Source: an uncultured beta proteobacterium
GTDB lineage: Bacteria; Pseudomonadota; Gammaproteobacteria; Burkholderiales; Burkholderiaceae_C
DNA: 16,109 bases
NCBI GenBank assembly: GCA_903834645.1
Contig: CAILKA010000413.1
Coordinates: forward strand, 1 to 16,109
Direction: 5' to 3'
Position 1 is the first letter of the stretch; every line of letters begins with the position of its first letter. The notes under the pieces were generated by a model. The model worked only from the letters and a program-made list of their open reading frames with translations, made no database searches and was not told the DNA's origin. Position numbers and translations under genes: made by a program. Below are positions 7,041 to 15,002 of the stretch, piece by piece.

Positions 7041-8486
7041 ATGGCTTTCGACCTCGTCCTCTTCGGTGGCACCGGCGACCTCGCCTGGCGCAAACTGATG
7101 CCTGCACTTTTCCAGGCCTTTCGGCACGGCAAGCTGCCCGCCGACGGGCGGATCATCGCGGTGGCCCGCGACGCGCGCACCGATGCCCAGTACCGCGCGC
7201 TCATCCGCGAGAAGTTCGCCGACGTGGAGGAGGCCAAGCAGCCCTCGCCCGAGGAGTTCGAGCGCTTCGCCGGTCTGCTGCACTACCAGCGCATGGACCT
7301 GTCGCGGCCGGAGGACTACCTCGCGCTCAAGGCGACGCTCGATGCCCGTGCGGCCAACACGGTCGTGCTCTACCTGGCCACGAGCCCGCACCTCTTCACC
7401 GGCATCTGCGAGCAGCTCGGGCGCTGCGGCCTCAACGGCCCGCAGGTGCGCGTCGTGCTCGAGAAGCCCCTGGGCCACGACCTGCAAAGCGCCCGCGCCA
7501 TCAACCGCGCCGTGCGTGCGGCCTTCAGCGAGCAGCAGGCGCTGCGCATCGACCACTACCTGGGCAAGCCCGCGGTGCAGAACCTGATGGCGCTGCGCTT
7601 CGGCAACGCGCTCTTCGAGCCGCTGTGGCGGCGCGAGAGCATCGCCAACATCCAGATCACGCTGGCCGAGCGCATCGGCGTGGGCACGCGCGGCGACTAC
7701 TACGACCAGACCGGCGCGCTGCGCGACATGGTGCAGAACCACGCGCTGCAGCTGCTGACGATGCTGGCGATGGAGCCCCCCTCCACGAGCGATGCCGACG
7801 CGATCCGCGACGAGAAGCTCAAGGTGCTCAAGTCGCTGCGGCCCTTCACGCCGGAGACGGTGGCGCGCGATGTCGTGCGCGGCCAGTATCGCGCAGGCGT
7901 GATCGAAGGCCAGCGCGTGGCGGGCTACCTGGAGGAGCAGAAGGTGCCGGCCGACAGCCGCTGCGAGACCTTCGTGGCCCTTCGCACCGAGGTGCAGAAC
8001 TGGCGCTGGGCCGGGGTGCCCTTCTACCTGCGCACCGGCAAGCGCCTGCCCTCGCGCGAGGCGCACATCGTCGTGAACTTCCGCGAGGTGCCGCACCCGA
8101 TCTTCGCCGGCGCGAGCCGCGCCAACAAGCTCGTGATCAAGCTGCAGCCCGAGGACGGCCTGGAGCTGCACCTGATGGCCGCCCAAGGCGCGCGCAGCGG
8201 CGACCAGCTCGCACCGGTCAAGCTCGACCTCGACTTCGACAAGGCCTTCCCCGCCGAGCGCGTGGGCGCCTACGAGCGGCTGCTCATGGACGCACTGGCT
8301 GGTCGCCTGAACCTCTTCGTGCGCAGCGACGAGCAGGAGCAGGCCTGGGCCTGGGTGATGCCGGTGCTGCAGGCCTGGGCCGCCGACCCCGCCGGGCCCC
8401 GGCCCTACGCGGCCGGCAGCTGGGGGCCGCCCGCGTCGAGCGCCCTGATCGCGCGCGAGGGCTTCGTCTGGGACGAGGAGTCGTGA
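7041..8486 (+). CDS. zwf: Glucose-6-phosphate 1-dehydrogenase
   Basis: Zwf oxidises glucose-6-phosphate to 6-phosphogluconolactone with reduction of NAD(P), the entry step of the oxidative pentose phosphate and Entner-Doudoroff pathways. The 481-residue protein is of usual length. It has the nucleotide-binding GGTGDLAWRK (9-18), EKPLGHD (141-147), the substrate-binding RIDHYLGK (169-176) and RDMVQNHALQLL (228-239), whose His234 aligns with the catalytic base. The C-terminal half includes FYLRTGKRLP, also a family block. The ATG at 7041 begins MAFDLVLFGGTGDLA, the normal N-terminus, although no Shine-Dalgarno sequence is obvious. It is the first gene of a zwf-hexR operon under a promoter with candidate operator dyads, and diverges from the afuABC importer that may supply its substrate. 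Confidence 0.97.
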   Translation: MAFDLVLFGGTGDLAWRKLMPALFQAFRHGKLPADGRIIAVARDARTDAQYRALIREKFADVEEAKQPSPEEFERFAGLLHYQRMDLSRPEDYLALKATLDARAANTVVLYLATSPHLFTGICEQLGRCGLNGPQVRVVLEKPLGHDLQSARAINRAVRAAFSEQQALRIDHYLGKPAVQNLMALRFGNALFEPLWRRESIANIQITLAERIGVGTRGDYYDQTGALRDMVQNHALQLLTMLAMEPPSTSDADAIRDEKLKVLKSLRPFTPETVARDVVRGQYRAGVIEGQRVAGYLEEQKVPADSRCETFVALRTEVQNWRWAGVPFYLRTGKRLPSREAHIVVNFREVPHPIFAGASRANKLVIKLQPEDGLELHLMAAQGARSGDQLAPVKLDLDFDKAFPAERVGAYERLLMDALAGRLNLFVRSDEQEQAWAWVMPVLQAWAADPAGPRPYAAGSWGPPASSALIAREGFVWDEES

Positions 8487-8512
8487 GCGGGACCGATCCC
8501 GGCGAGCCGCTG

Positions 8513-9379
8513 ATGCTCGAGCGCATCCGCGCGGCGCTGCCGGCACTGCCGCCGGCCGAGCGACGCGTGGCCGCACTCTTGCTGCAGGACGCGCGCAGCT
8601 TCGCCACGCTGCCCATCGGCGAACTGGCCACGCGCGCGGCCGTGAGCAAGCCCACCGTCGTGCGCTTTTGCCGCAGCGTGGGCTACAACGGCCTGGCCGA
8701 CTTCAAGCTCAAGCTTGCGGGCAGCGTGAGCGAGGGCGTGCCCTTCGTGCACCGCGCCGTCGACGAGGACGACGGCGCGGGCGAGCTGGTCATCAAGGTG
8801 ATCGACAACGCCGTGAGCGCGCTGCTGCACTACCGCAACGCCGCAGCAGCCGGTGCCCTGGAACGGGCGATCGAGCTGCTTGCGCAAGCCGGGCGCAGCG
8901 GGCGGCGCATCGAGTTCTATGGCGTGGGCAACTCGGGCATCGTCGCTCAGGATGCCCAGCACAAGTTCTTCCGCCTGGGCGTGAGCGCCCACGCAGTGAG
9001 CGATGGCCACGTGCAGGTGATGAGCGCCACGATGCTGGGTCCCGGTGACTGCGCGGTGGTGATCAGCAACTCCGGACGCAGCCGCGATCTCGTCGACGTG
9101 GCCGAGATCGCGCACCGCCAGGGCGCCAGCATCATCGTCATCACCGCCTCGGGCTCGCCGCTGGCGCTACGGGCGCAGCAGCCGGGCCACGTGCTGCTGG
9201 CGGCCGACCACCCGGAGGACCATGACCGCTACAGCCCGATGGTGAGCCGGCTGCTGCACCTGATGATCATCGACATCCTCACCACTGGCGTGGCGCTGCG
9301 CCTGGGCAGCACGAAGCTGCGCCCGCTGCTGCGCAGCGTCAAGCAGGCACTGCGCGAGCGCCGCTACGCGGCGGGCTGA
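8513..9379 (+). CDS. hexR: HexR-type transcriptional regulator (RpiR family)
   Basis: Cytoplasmic regulator of central sugar metabolism. The 288-residue product has an N-terminal RpiR helix-turn-helix domain (about 1-77; LATRAAVSKPTVVRFCRSVG at 38-57 holds the recognition helix). A SIS sugar-phosphate-binding domain follows (about 130-265), with EFYGVGNSGIVAQD (134-147) and ISNSGRSRD (184-192). HexR proteins sense 2-keto-3-deoxy-6-phosphogluconate and control zwf and Entner-Doudoroff genes; other RpiR proteins sense different phosphosugars. Placement directly after zwf supports HexR. Two starts are possible: GTG 8483, which overlaps the zwf stop as GTGA but has GAGGAG only two bases away, and ATG 8513, which gives the usual MLERIRA N-terminus and is used here. 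The last 16 bases overlap the 3' end of convergent mlaB. Confidence 0.92.
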   Translation: MLERIRAALPALPPAERRVAALLLQDARSFATLPIGELATRAAVSKPTVVRFCRSVGYNGLADFKLKLAGSVSEGVPFVHRAVDEDDGAGELVIKVIDNAVSALLHYRNAAAAGALERAIELLAQAGRSGRRIEFYGVGNSGIVAQDAQHKFFRLGVSAHAVSDGHVQVMSATMLGPGDCAVVISNSGRSRDLVDVAEIAHRQGASIIVITASGSPLALRAQQPGHVLLAADHPEDHDRYSPMVSRLLHLMIIDILTTGVALRLGSTKLRPLLRSVKQALRERRYAAG

Positions 9380-9648
9380 ATCCCGATCAGGGCGTCCACG
9401 CCGTAGAGCGTGGCGAGCTGGCGCAGCTTGTCTGGCGAGCGCGCCACTGCGAGCTCGGCACCATGGGCGCGAGCGGTCCGGTGCAGCTCCAGCAGCACGG
9501 CGAGCGCCGAGGTGTCGAACTCGGCCAGTGCACCGGCATCGACCTCCCAAGCGGCACCGGCCGGCTGGCGCTCGAACTCGGCGCGCAGACGTGCAGCCGT
9601 CGTGCTGGCCTGCGCGAGCGTCAGCGTAGCGGGCAAGGCCGGGGCCAT
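9364..9648 (-). CDS. mlaB: MlaB-like STAS-domain protein
   Basis: A 94-residue single STAS domain. In the Mla transporter MlaB binds the ATPase MlaF in the cytoplasm and is needed for complex stability and activity. Visible STAS features are the beta-strand WEVDAGALAEFDTSALAVLL (about 34-53) with the Asp-Thr-Ser segment at the start of the following helix, as in anti-sigma antagonists, and a second strand AELAVARSPDKL. It is the last gene of mlaFEDACB, ten bases after the mlaC stop. I use ATG 9648, which has a weak GAAGTG upstream; GTG 9657 would add three residues. The stop (TAG) lies inside the 3' end of hexR on the opposite strand. Confidence 0.85.
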   Translation of the reverse strand: MAPALPATLTLAQASTTAARLRAEFERQPAGAAWEVDAGALAEFDTSALAVLLELHRTARAHGAELAVARSPDKLRQLATLYGVDALIGIQPAA

Positions 9649-9658
9649 CGGCGTCACT

Positions 9659-10294
9659 TCAACGCTTGGCGTTGCCCGCGGCCTTGCGGTTGAGCTCGGC
9701 CAGGTTCGTGATCAGGCCGTCGATGCCCGAGTTGGTGATGACCGGCGCGAACTGCGACTTGAAGCTGGTGTCGGCCAGCCACACGCCCAGCACGTTGACG
9801 TCGTAGATCTTCCAGCCCTTGTCGGTCTTCTCGAGGCGGTAGTCGAGCTGGATAGGGTCGCCCTTGCCTCGCACTTCCGTGCGCACGACCACCTCGGGGT
9901 CATCCGCGCCGGCGCGCATCGGCCGGACCTGGACCGTCTGGTCCTTGACCTGCGTGAGGGCGCCCGAGTAGGTGCGCACGAGCAGCGTCTTGAACTCCTC
10001 GAGCAGGCGCTTTTGCTGCTCGGGCGTGGCCGAGCGCCACGGCCGGCCCACGGCGATGGCCGTCATGCGGGAGAAGTTCACGTGCGGCATCACCTTGGCA
10101 TCGACGAGCGCGATGATCCGCGGCAGGCTGCCGGCCTGGATCTCCTTGTCGGACTTGACCGTCTCGATCACTTCCTCGGAGATCTGGCGCACGAGGGCCT
10201 CGGGGCCCGGGTTGGCCTGTGCATGGGAAGGCAACGCGGCTGCCACCAGGGCCAGCAGGCTGCCCGCCACGATCCATCTGCTCCATCCGACCAT
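9659..10294 (-). CDS. mlaC: MlaC periplasmic phospholipid-shuttle protein
   Basis: MlaC carries phospholipids across the periplasm between MlaA in the outer membrane and the MlaFEDB complex. The 211-residue protein has a signal peptide (Arg6, hydrophobic 8-21, cleavage near SHA/QA at 25/26). The Ttg2/MlaC domain follows, with VDAKVMPHVNFSRMTAIAVG, the PEQQKRLLEEFKTLLVRTY helix and the GWKIYDVNVLGVWLADTSF block near the C-terminus. All are characteristic of the family. I start it at ATG 10294 because AGGAAG lies seven bases upstream; the in-frame ATG at 10312 lacks a site and would place that Shine-Dalgarno inside the gene. It follows mlaA by 55 bases and precedes mlaB. Confidence 0.94.
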   Translation of the reverse strand: MVGWSRWIVAGSLLALVAAALPSHAQANPGPEALVRQISEEVIETVKSDKEIQAGSLPRIIALVDAKVMPHVNFSRMTAIAVGRPWRSATPEQQKRLLEEFKTLLVRTYSGALTQVKDQTVQVRPMRAGADDPEVVVRTEVRGKGDPIQLDYRLEKTDKGWKIYDVNVLGVWLADTSFKSQFAPVITNSGIDGLITNLAELNRKAAGNAKR

Positions 10295-10349
10295 CACGGC
10301 ACTTCCTTTCATGGCTTCATGCCTTCAACGCGCGAGACCGCTGGTCGGT

Positions 10350-11234
10350 TCACCGACGAGAGGCAGCGGCAGGCGCCACCGGCGCATCATCGTCGGGCTC
10401 CGGTGGCGGATTGCCGTCGTAGACGAGGCTGCGCCGACGCGCAAGGTAGGCGTCCCGCACGAATGTGTAGCGATCCAGGGCCAACTGCCCGAGCAGCGCC
10501 TGGGCCGCCAGCAGTTCACTGCGAGTCTGCATCAGCTCCACCGCGCTCAGTCCCCAGCTGCGCCCGCCCTCGGGCACCAGGTTGGCCAGCGACACTTGCC
10601 GGTCGAGCGTCCAGGCCGCCCCGTCTCGCACCGAGCGCGGACCCAGCAGGGGCAGCACCAGGTAAGGACCCGCCGGCAAGCCCCAGCGCCCGAGCGTCTG
10701 CCCGAAGTCCTCGCTGCGGCGCTCCAAGCCGATCTCGCCGGCCACGTCGAACAGCCCCGCCAGGCCGAAGGTCGTGTTGGTGACGAAGCGCACAGTCATC
10801 TGCACGCCGTCCTGAGCCTTGCCCTGCAGCAGGTGGTTGACAGCCGACCATGCATCCTCGACGTTGCCGAAGACGTTGCGCACGCCCTGGCGCACGGGCT
10901 CGGGAACAGCCGACCGCCAGGCGCGGGCCACGGGCTCGAGCACGGCTGCATCCACCGCCTCGTTGAAGGAGAAGACGGCGCGATTGAGCGGCTCGAAGGG
11001 ATCGGGACCCGCGGTCACACGCCGCGCGGGAGCTTCGGGCTCGGACACCGACTCGCCGGCCTCGACACGCGTTCGGGACGCCTCGTCGTCGGCCGCACGC
11101 ACCTCACCTGGCAGCGCCAGCACCAGCGCTGCGGCCAGCCAGCCGGCCATCAACCACAGGGTACGCGCCGGGTTCGCGGCTGCGAGGGTTGCCCATCCAG
11201 GCCGGCGCGCCTCTGGCGTGGAGGCGCGTCTCAC
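10350..11234 (-). CDS. mlaA: MlaA (VacJ)-family outer-membrane protein without lipobox
   Basis: MlaA removes mislocalised phospholipids from the outer leaflet of the outer membrane and passes them to MlaC. The MlaA domain is clear: DPFEPLNRAVFSFNEAVD (near 77-94), VRQGVRNVFGNVEDAWSAVN, the TVRFVTNTTFGLAGLFDVA block, EDFGQTLGRWGLPAGPYLVL and LGPRSVRD. The N-terminus has basic residues, a hydrophobic stretch (about 25-42) and a probable signal peptidase I site at VRA/ADD. No cysteine is present anywhere in the translation, so the usual lipoprotein lipobox is missing. The start is GTG 11234, overlapping the mlaD stop as GTGA with a GGGGGTGG stretch upstream. ATG 11150 would give a signal without basic residues. 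The C-terminus is Pro/Asp/Ala-rich. Confidence 0.92.
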   Translation of the reverse strand: MRRASTPEARRPGWATLAAANPARTLWLMAGWLAAALVLALPGEVRAADDEASRTRVEAGESVSEPEAPARRVTAGPDPFEPLNRAVFSFNEAVDAAVLEPVARAWRSAVPEPVRQGVRNVFGNVEDAWSAVNHLLQGKAQDGVQMTVRFVTNTTFGLAGLFDVAGEIGLERRSEDFGQTLGRWGLPAGPYLVLPLLGPRSVRDGAAWTLDRQVSLANLVPEGGRSWGLSAVELMQTRSELLAAQALLGQLALDRYTFVRDAYLARRRSLVYDGNPPPEPDDDAPVAPAAASRR

Positions 11235-11713
11235 TTGCCACCCCCGCCCTGGCTGCCCGCCTCGCCCGCCTTGCTCGTCACGAACTGCCCGATCAGGTTC
11301 TCGAGCACCACGGCCGACTGGGTCTGCCGGATCATGTCGCCGGCGGCCAGGTTCTTGTCGTCCACGCCTGCCTCGATGCCGATGTACTGGTCGCCCAGCA
11401 GCCCGGCCGTCAGGATCTTGGCCGAGGAGTCCTTCGGGAACTGCAAGGCACTGTCGATGCGCATCGTCACGACTCCCTGGAAGGTCTTGGCATCCAGCCC
11501 GATGGAAGTGACGCGGCCCACGACGACGCCCGCGCTGCGCACGGGCGAGCGCGGCTTCAAGCCGCCGATGTTGTCGAATCGGGCCTTGACCTCATAGCCC
11601 TGGCCGTCGCCGAAGCTCGCGAGGTTGGCGGCCTTGAGCGCCAGGAACAGCAGCGCGGCCATGCCGAGCAGCACGAACACGCCCACCAGGGTCTCGATGC
11701 CTCGCTTGTTCAT
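11231..11713 (-). CDS. mlaD: MlaD, MCE-domain inner-membrane lipid carrier
   Basis: MlaD forms a membrane-anchored hexameric ring through which phospholipid passes between MlaC and MlaE. The 160-residue protein has one N-terminal membrane helix (about 8-29, GVFVLLGMAALLFLALKAA) and a single MCE domain: FDNIGGLKPRSPVRSAGVVV, GRVTSIGLD and the LTAGLLGDQYIGIEAG strand pair. A hydrophobic helix, SAVVLENLIGQFV, near the C-terminus fits the central pore segment. The tail is Gly-rich (GSQGGGGK). ATG 11713 is preceded by AAGGAC, and the start is nine bases after the mlaE stop. The stop overlaps the mlaA GTG. Confidence 0.95.
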   Translation of the reverse strand: MNKRGIETLVGVFVLLGMAALLFLALKAANLASFGDGQGYEVKARFDNIGGLKPRSPVRSAGVVVGRVTSIGLDAKTFQGVVTMRIDSALQFPKDSSAKILTAGLLGDQYIGIEAGVDDKNLAAGDMIRQTQSAVVLENLIGQFVTSKAGEAGSQGGGGK

Positions 11714-11722
11714 GGAGTCCTT

Positions 11723-12502
11723 TCAGGGCGTCGAGAACATCAACGCCGTCAATACGAAGTCGGTCGCCAGCACGGCCAGCGACGAGATCACGACCGTGCG
11801 CGTGGTCGCATACGCCACGCCTTCCGGGGTGGCCTCGGTTTCGTGGCCCTGGTAGAGGGCCACGGCGGTGCAGATGACACCGAAGACGAAGCTCTTGGCC
11901 ACACCGTTGCCGACGTCGCGCCACACATCGACCTTCGTCTGCATGATGCTCCAGAAGTTCCCGGCGTCCACCCCGATCAGCAGCACCGCCACCACGTACG
12001 CGCCCAGGATGCCCACCGCAGAGAACAGCGCCGCCAGCAGCGGCATCGAGATGACGCCGGCCAGGAAGCGCGGCGCGAGGATGCGGCTCTTGGGGTCCAC
12101 CGCCATCATCTCCATCGCCGCGAGCTGCTCGCCCGCCTTCATCAGACCGATCTCGGCCGTGAGCGAAGTGCCTGCACGACCGGCAAAGAGCAGGGCCGTC
12201 ACCACCGGGCCGAGCTCGCGCACGAGGGCGAGGTTCACGATCAACCCGAGCGACTCGGTCGCTCCGTAGGTGACGAGGGCGTAGTACATCTGCAGCGCCA
12301 GCACGAAGCCCACCGCTGTGCCCGAGGCCATGATGATGAGCAAGGAGAGGTTGCCCACTGCATGGATCTGCCGCACGACGAGCCCGAAGCGGGCGAGCGA
12401 GGCCGGCACGGAGCGCACCAGCTCCCAGGTGAAGAAGGCCGCGTGGCCGAACCCGCGCAGCACGCTCAGCGTGCCCGCGCCCAGTCGCGCAACCGCGCTC
12501 AC
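11723..12502 (-). CDS. mlaE: MlaE, permease of the Mla phospholipid ABC transporter
   Basis: MlaE is the inner-membrane core of the MlaFEDB complex. The 259-residue protein has an amphipathic N-terminal helix and about five hydrophobic segments. Family signatures are GTAVGFVLALQMYYAL, LVRELGPVVTALLFAGRAGT, the EIGLMKAGEQLAAMEMM coupling region (the EQxxAxxxM motif that contacts the ATPase) and GVAYATTRTVVISSLAVL near the end. It starts at GTG 12502, which overlaps the mlaF stop codon as GTGA and has GGAGG seven bases upstream. This close coupling suggests matched synthesis with MlaF. Confidence 0.95.
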   Translation of the reverse strand: MSAVARLGAGTLSVLRGFGHAAFFTWELVRSVPASLARFGLVVRQIHAVGNLSLLIIMASGTAVGFVLALQMYYALVTYGATESLGLIVNLALVRELGPVVTALLFAGRAGTSLTAEIGLMKAGEQLAAMEMMAVDPKSRILAPRFLAGVISMPLLAALFSAVGILGAYVVAVLLIGVDAGNFWSIMQTKVDVWRDVGNGVAKSFVFGVICTAVALYQGHETEATPEGVAYATTRTVVISSLAVLATDFVLTALMFSTP

Positions 12503-13320
12503 GGCCGGCCTCCGCCATGGAGCCCGAAGTCCTGCTCGAGCGAGGCCGCCGGGTAGTGGAACTTCACCGGCCCATCGGGCTCGCCGCGCACGAACTGGCG
12601 TACCTCCGGATCGGTGGAGCCCATCAGCTCGGCCGGGGTGCCCTGCGCGACGATGCGCCCGCCCGTGGCCATCAGCACCACGAAGTCACTGATGGCCATG
12701 CACTCGGGCACATCGTGCGAGACCACGACCGAGGTGGCCCCGGTGACGTCATTGAGCGTGCGGATGAGCTTGGCAGCCACTCCCATCGAGATCAGGTCCA
12801 GCCCGGCAAATGGCTCGTCGTACATGATGAGTTCGGGGTCGAGCGCGATGGCGCGCGCCAGTGCGATGCGCCGCGCCATGCCTCCGGAGACCTCCGAGAT
12901 GCGCAAGCCGGCGGCACCGCGCAACCCGACTGCATTGAGCTTCATCAGCACGATGTCCCGGATCATCGCGTCGGTCAGGTCAGTGTGCTCGCGCAGCGGG
13001 AAGGCCACGTTGTCGAAGACCGTCAGATCGGTGAAAAGCGCCCCAAACTGGAACAGCATCCCCATGCGCCGGCGCAGCCGGTACATGCGGGGCCGGTCGG
13101 CGGCCACCACGATCTCGCCGTCGAAACGCACTTCGCCGGAGGTGGGTGCGTGGCTGCCTCCAATCAGGCGCAGCAGCGTCGTCTTGCCACAGCCGGAGCC
13201 GCCAAGCAGCGCCGTCACTCGCCCGCGCGGGAACCGCAGCGAAACGTCACCCAGGATCAAGCGGCTCGCGTCGTAGCCGAAGCTGACGTGGTCGATCTCG
13301 ATCAGGTGGGAGGAGGGCAA
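12499..13320 (-). CDS. mlaF: MlaF, ATPase of the Mla phospholipid transporter
   Basis: A 273-residue cytoplasmic ATPase, first gene of mlaFEDACB. Walker A is GGSGCGKT (40-47), the Q-loop region MLFQFGALF (88-96), signature SEVSGGMARR (142-151), Walker B LIMYDEP (164-170) and switch His202. The C-terminal extension after about residue 245 (GEPDGPVKFHYP) is typical of MlaF and its homologues. The only in-frame start compatible with the family N-terminus is TTG 13320; reading further upstream gives no ATG or GTG before non-conserved sequence. No Shine-Dalgarno site is visible, and a six-base-pair hairpin lies eight bases upstream. The gene is 106 bases downstream of gltD on the same strand, so it may have its own promoter or be read from gltBD. 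Confidence 0.93.
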   Translation of the reverse strand: MPSSHLIEIDHVSFGYDASRLILGDVSLRFPRGRVTALLGGSGCGKTTLLRLIGGSHAPTSGEVRFDGEIVVAADRPRMYRLRRRMGMLFQFGALFTDLTVFDNVAFPLREHTDLTDAMIRDIVLMKLNAVGLRGAAGLRISEVSGGMARRIALARAIALDPELIMYDEPFAGLDLISMGVAAKLIRTLNDVTGATSVVVSHDVPECMAISDFVVLMATGGRIVAQGTPAELMGSTDPEVRQFVRGEPDGPVKFHYPAASLEQDFGLHGGGRP

Positions 13321-13328
13321 GGCTCGTG

Positions 13329-13346
13329 GCCCGCAGTAAGGCGGGC
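13329..13346 (-). other. Leader hairpin just upstream of mlaF
   Basis: GCCCGC and GCGGGC form a perfect six-base-pair stem with the loop CTTACT (coding strand). The 3' arm ends eight bases before the TTG start, where a ribosome binding site would be expected. It has no T-tract, so it is not an obvious terminator of gltD. It could affect mlaF translation. Confidence 0.35.
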
Positions 13347-13426
13347 GCAGACAAAGACAATCCGGGATTCTCCCATGTCGGCGTGAAGCCGGCTGGGAAC
13401 AGGGCGCCTGCCCCCCGCCGGCGGCC

Positions 13427-14902
<1,476 letters not shown>

Positions 14903-14930
14903 GGTGTGTGGTCCTGTGTGTCTCGAAGGA

Positions 14931-14946
14931 GGCTGCTCGGGCAGCC
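14931..14946 (-). other. Hairpin in the gltB-gltD gap
   Basis: GGCTGC and GCAGCC (coding strand) form a perfect six-base-pair stem with the tetraloop CCGA, 28 bases upstream of the gltD ATG. A weaker GGCAGC/GCTGCC pairing lies immediately after the gltB stop. Neither is followed by a T-tract. They may be message-stabilising structures, but nothing more can be said. Confidence 0.3.
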
Positions 14947-15002
14947 CTGGCAGGTTCGCAGTCGGTTGGAACGGGTGTGCGGCAGCCGGAGGCGGCGCTG
15001 CC

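Noticed and set aside
7020..8576. Long minus-strand open frame (518 codons) opposite zwf
   Set aside because: Shadow of the clearly conserved zwf gene; the translation has no recognisable motif.
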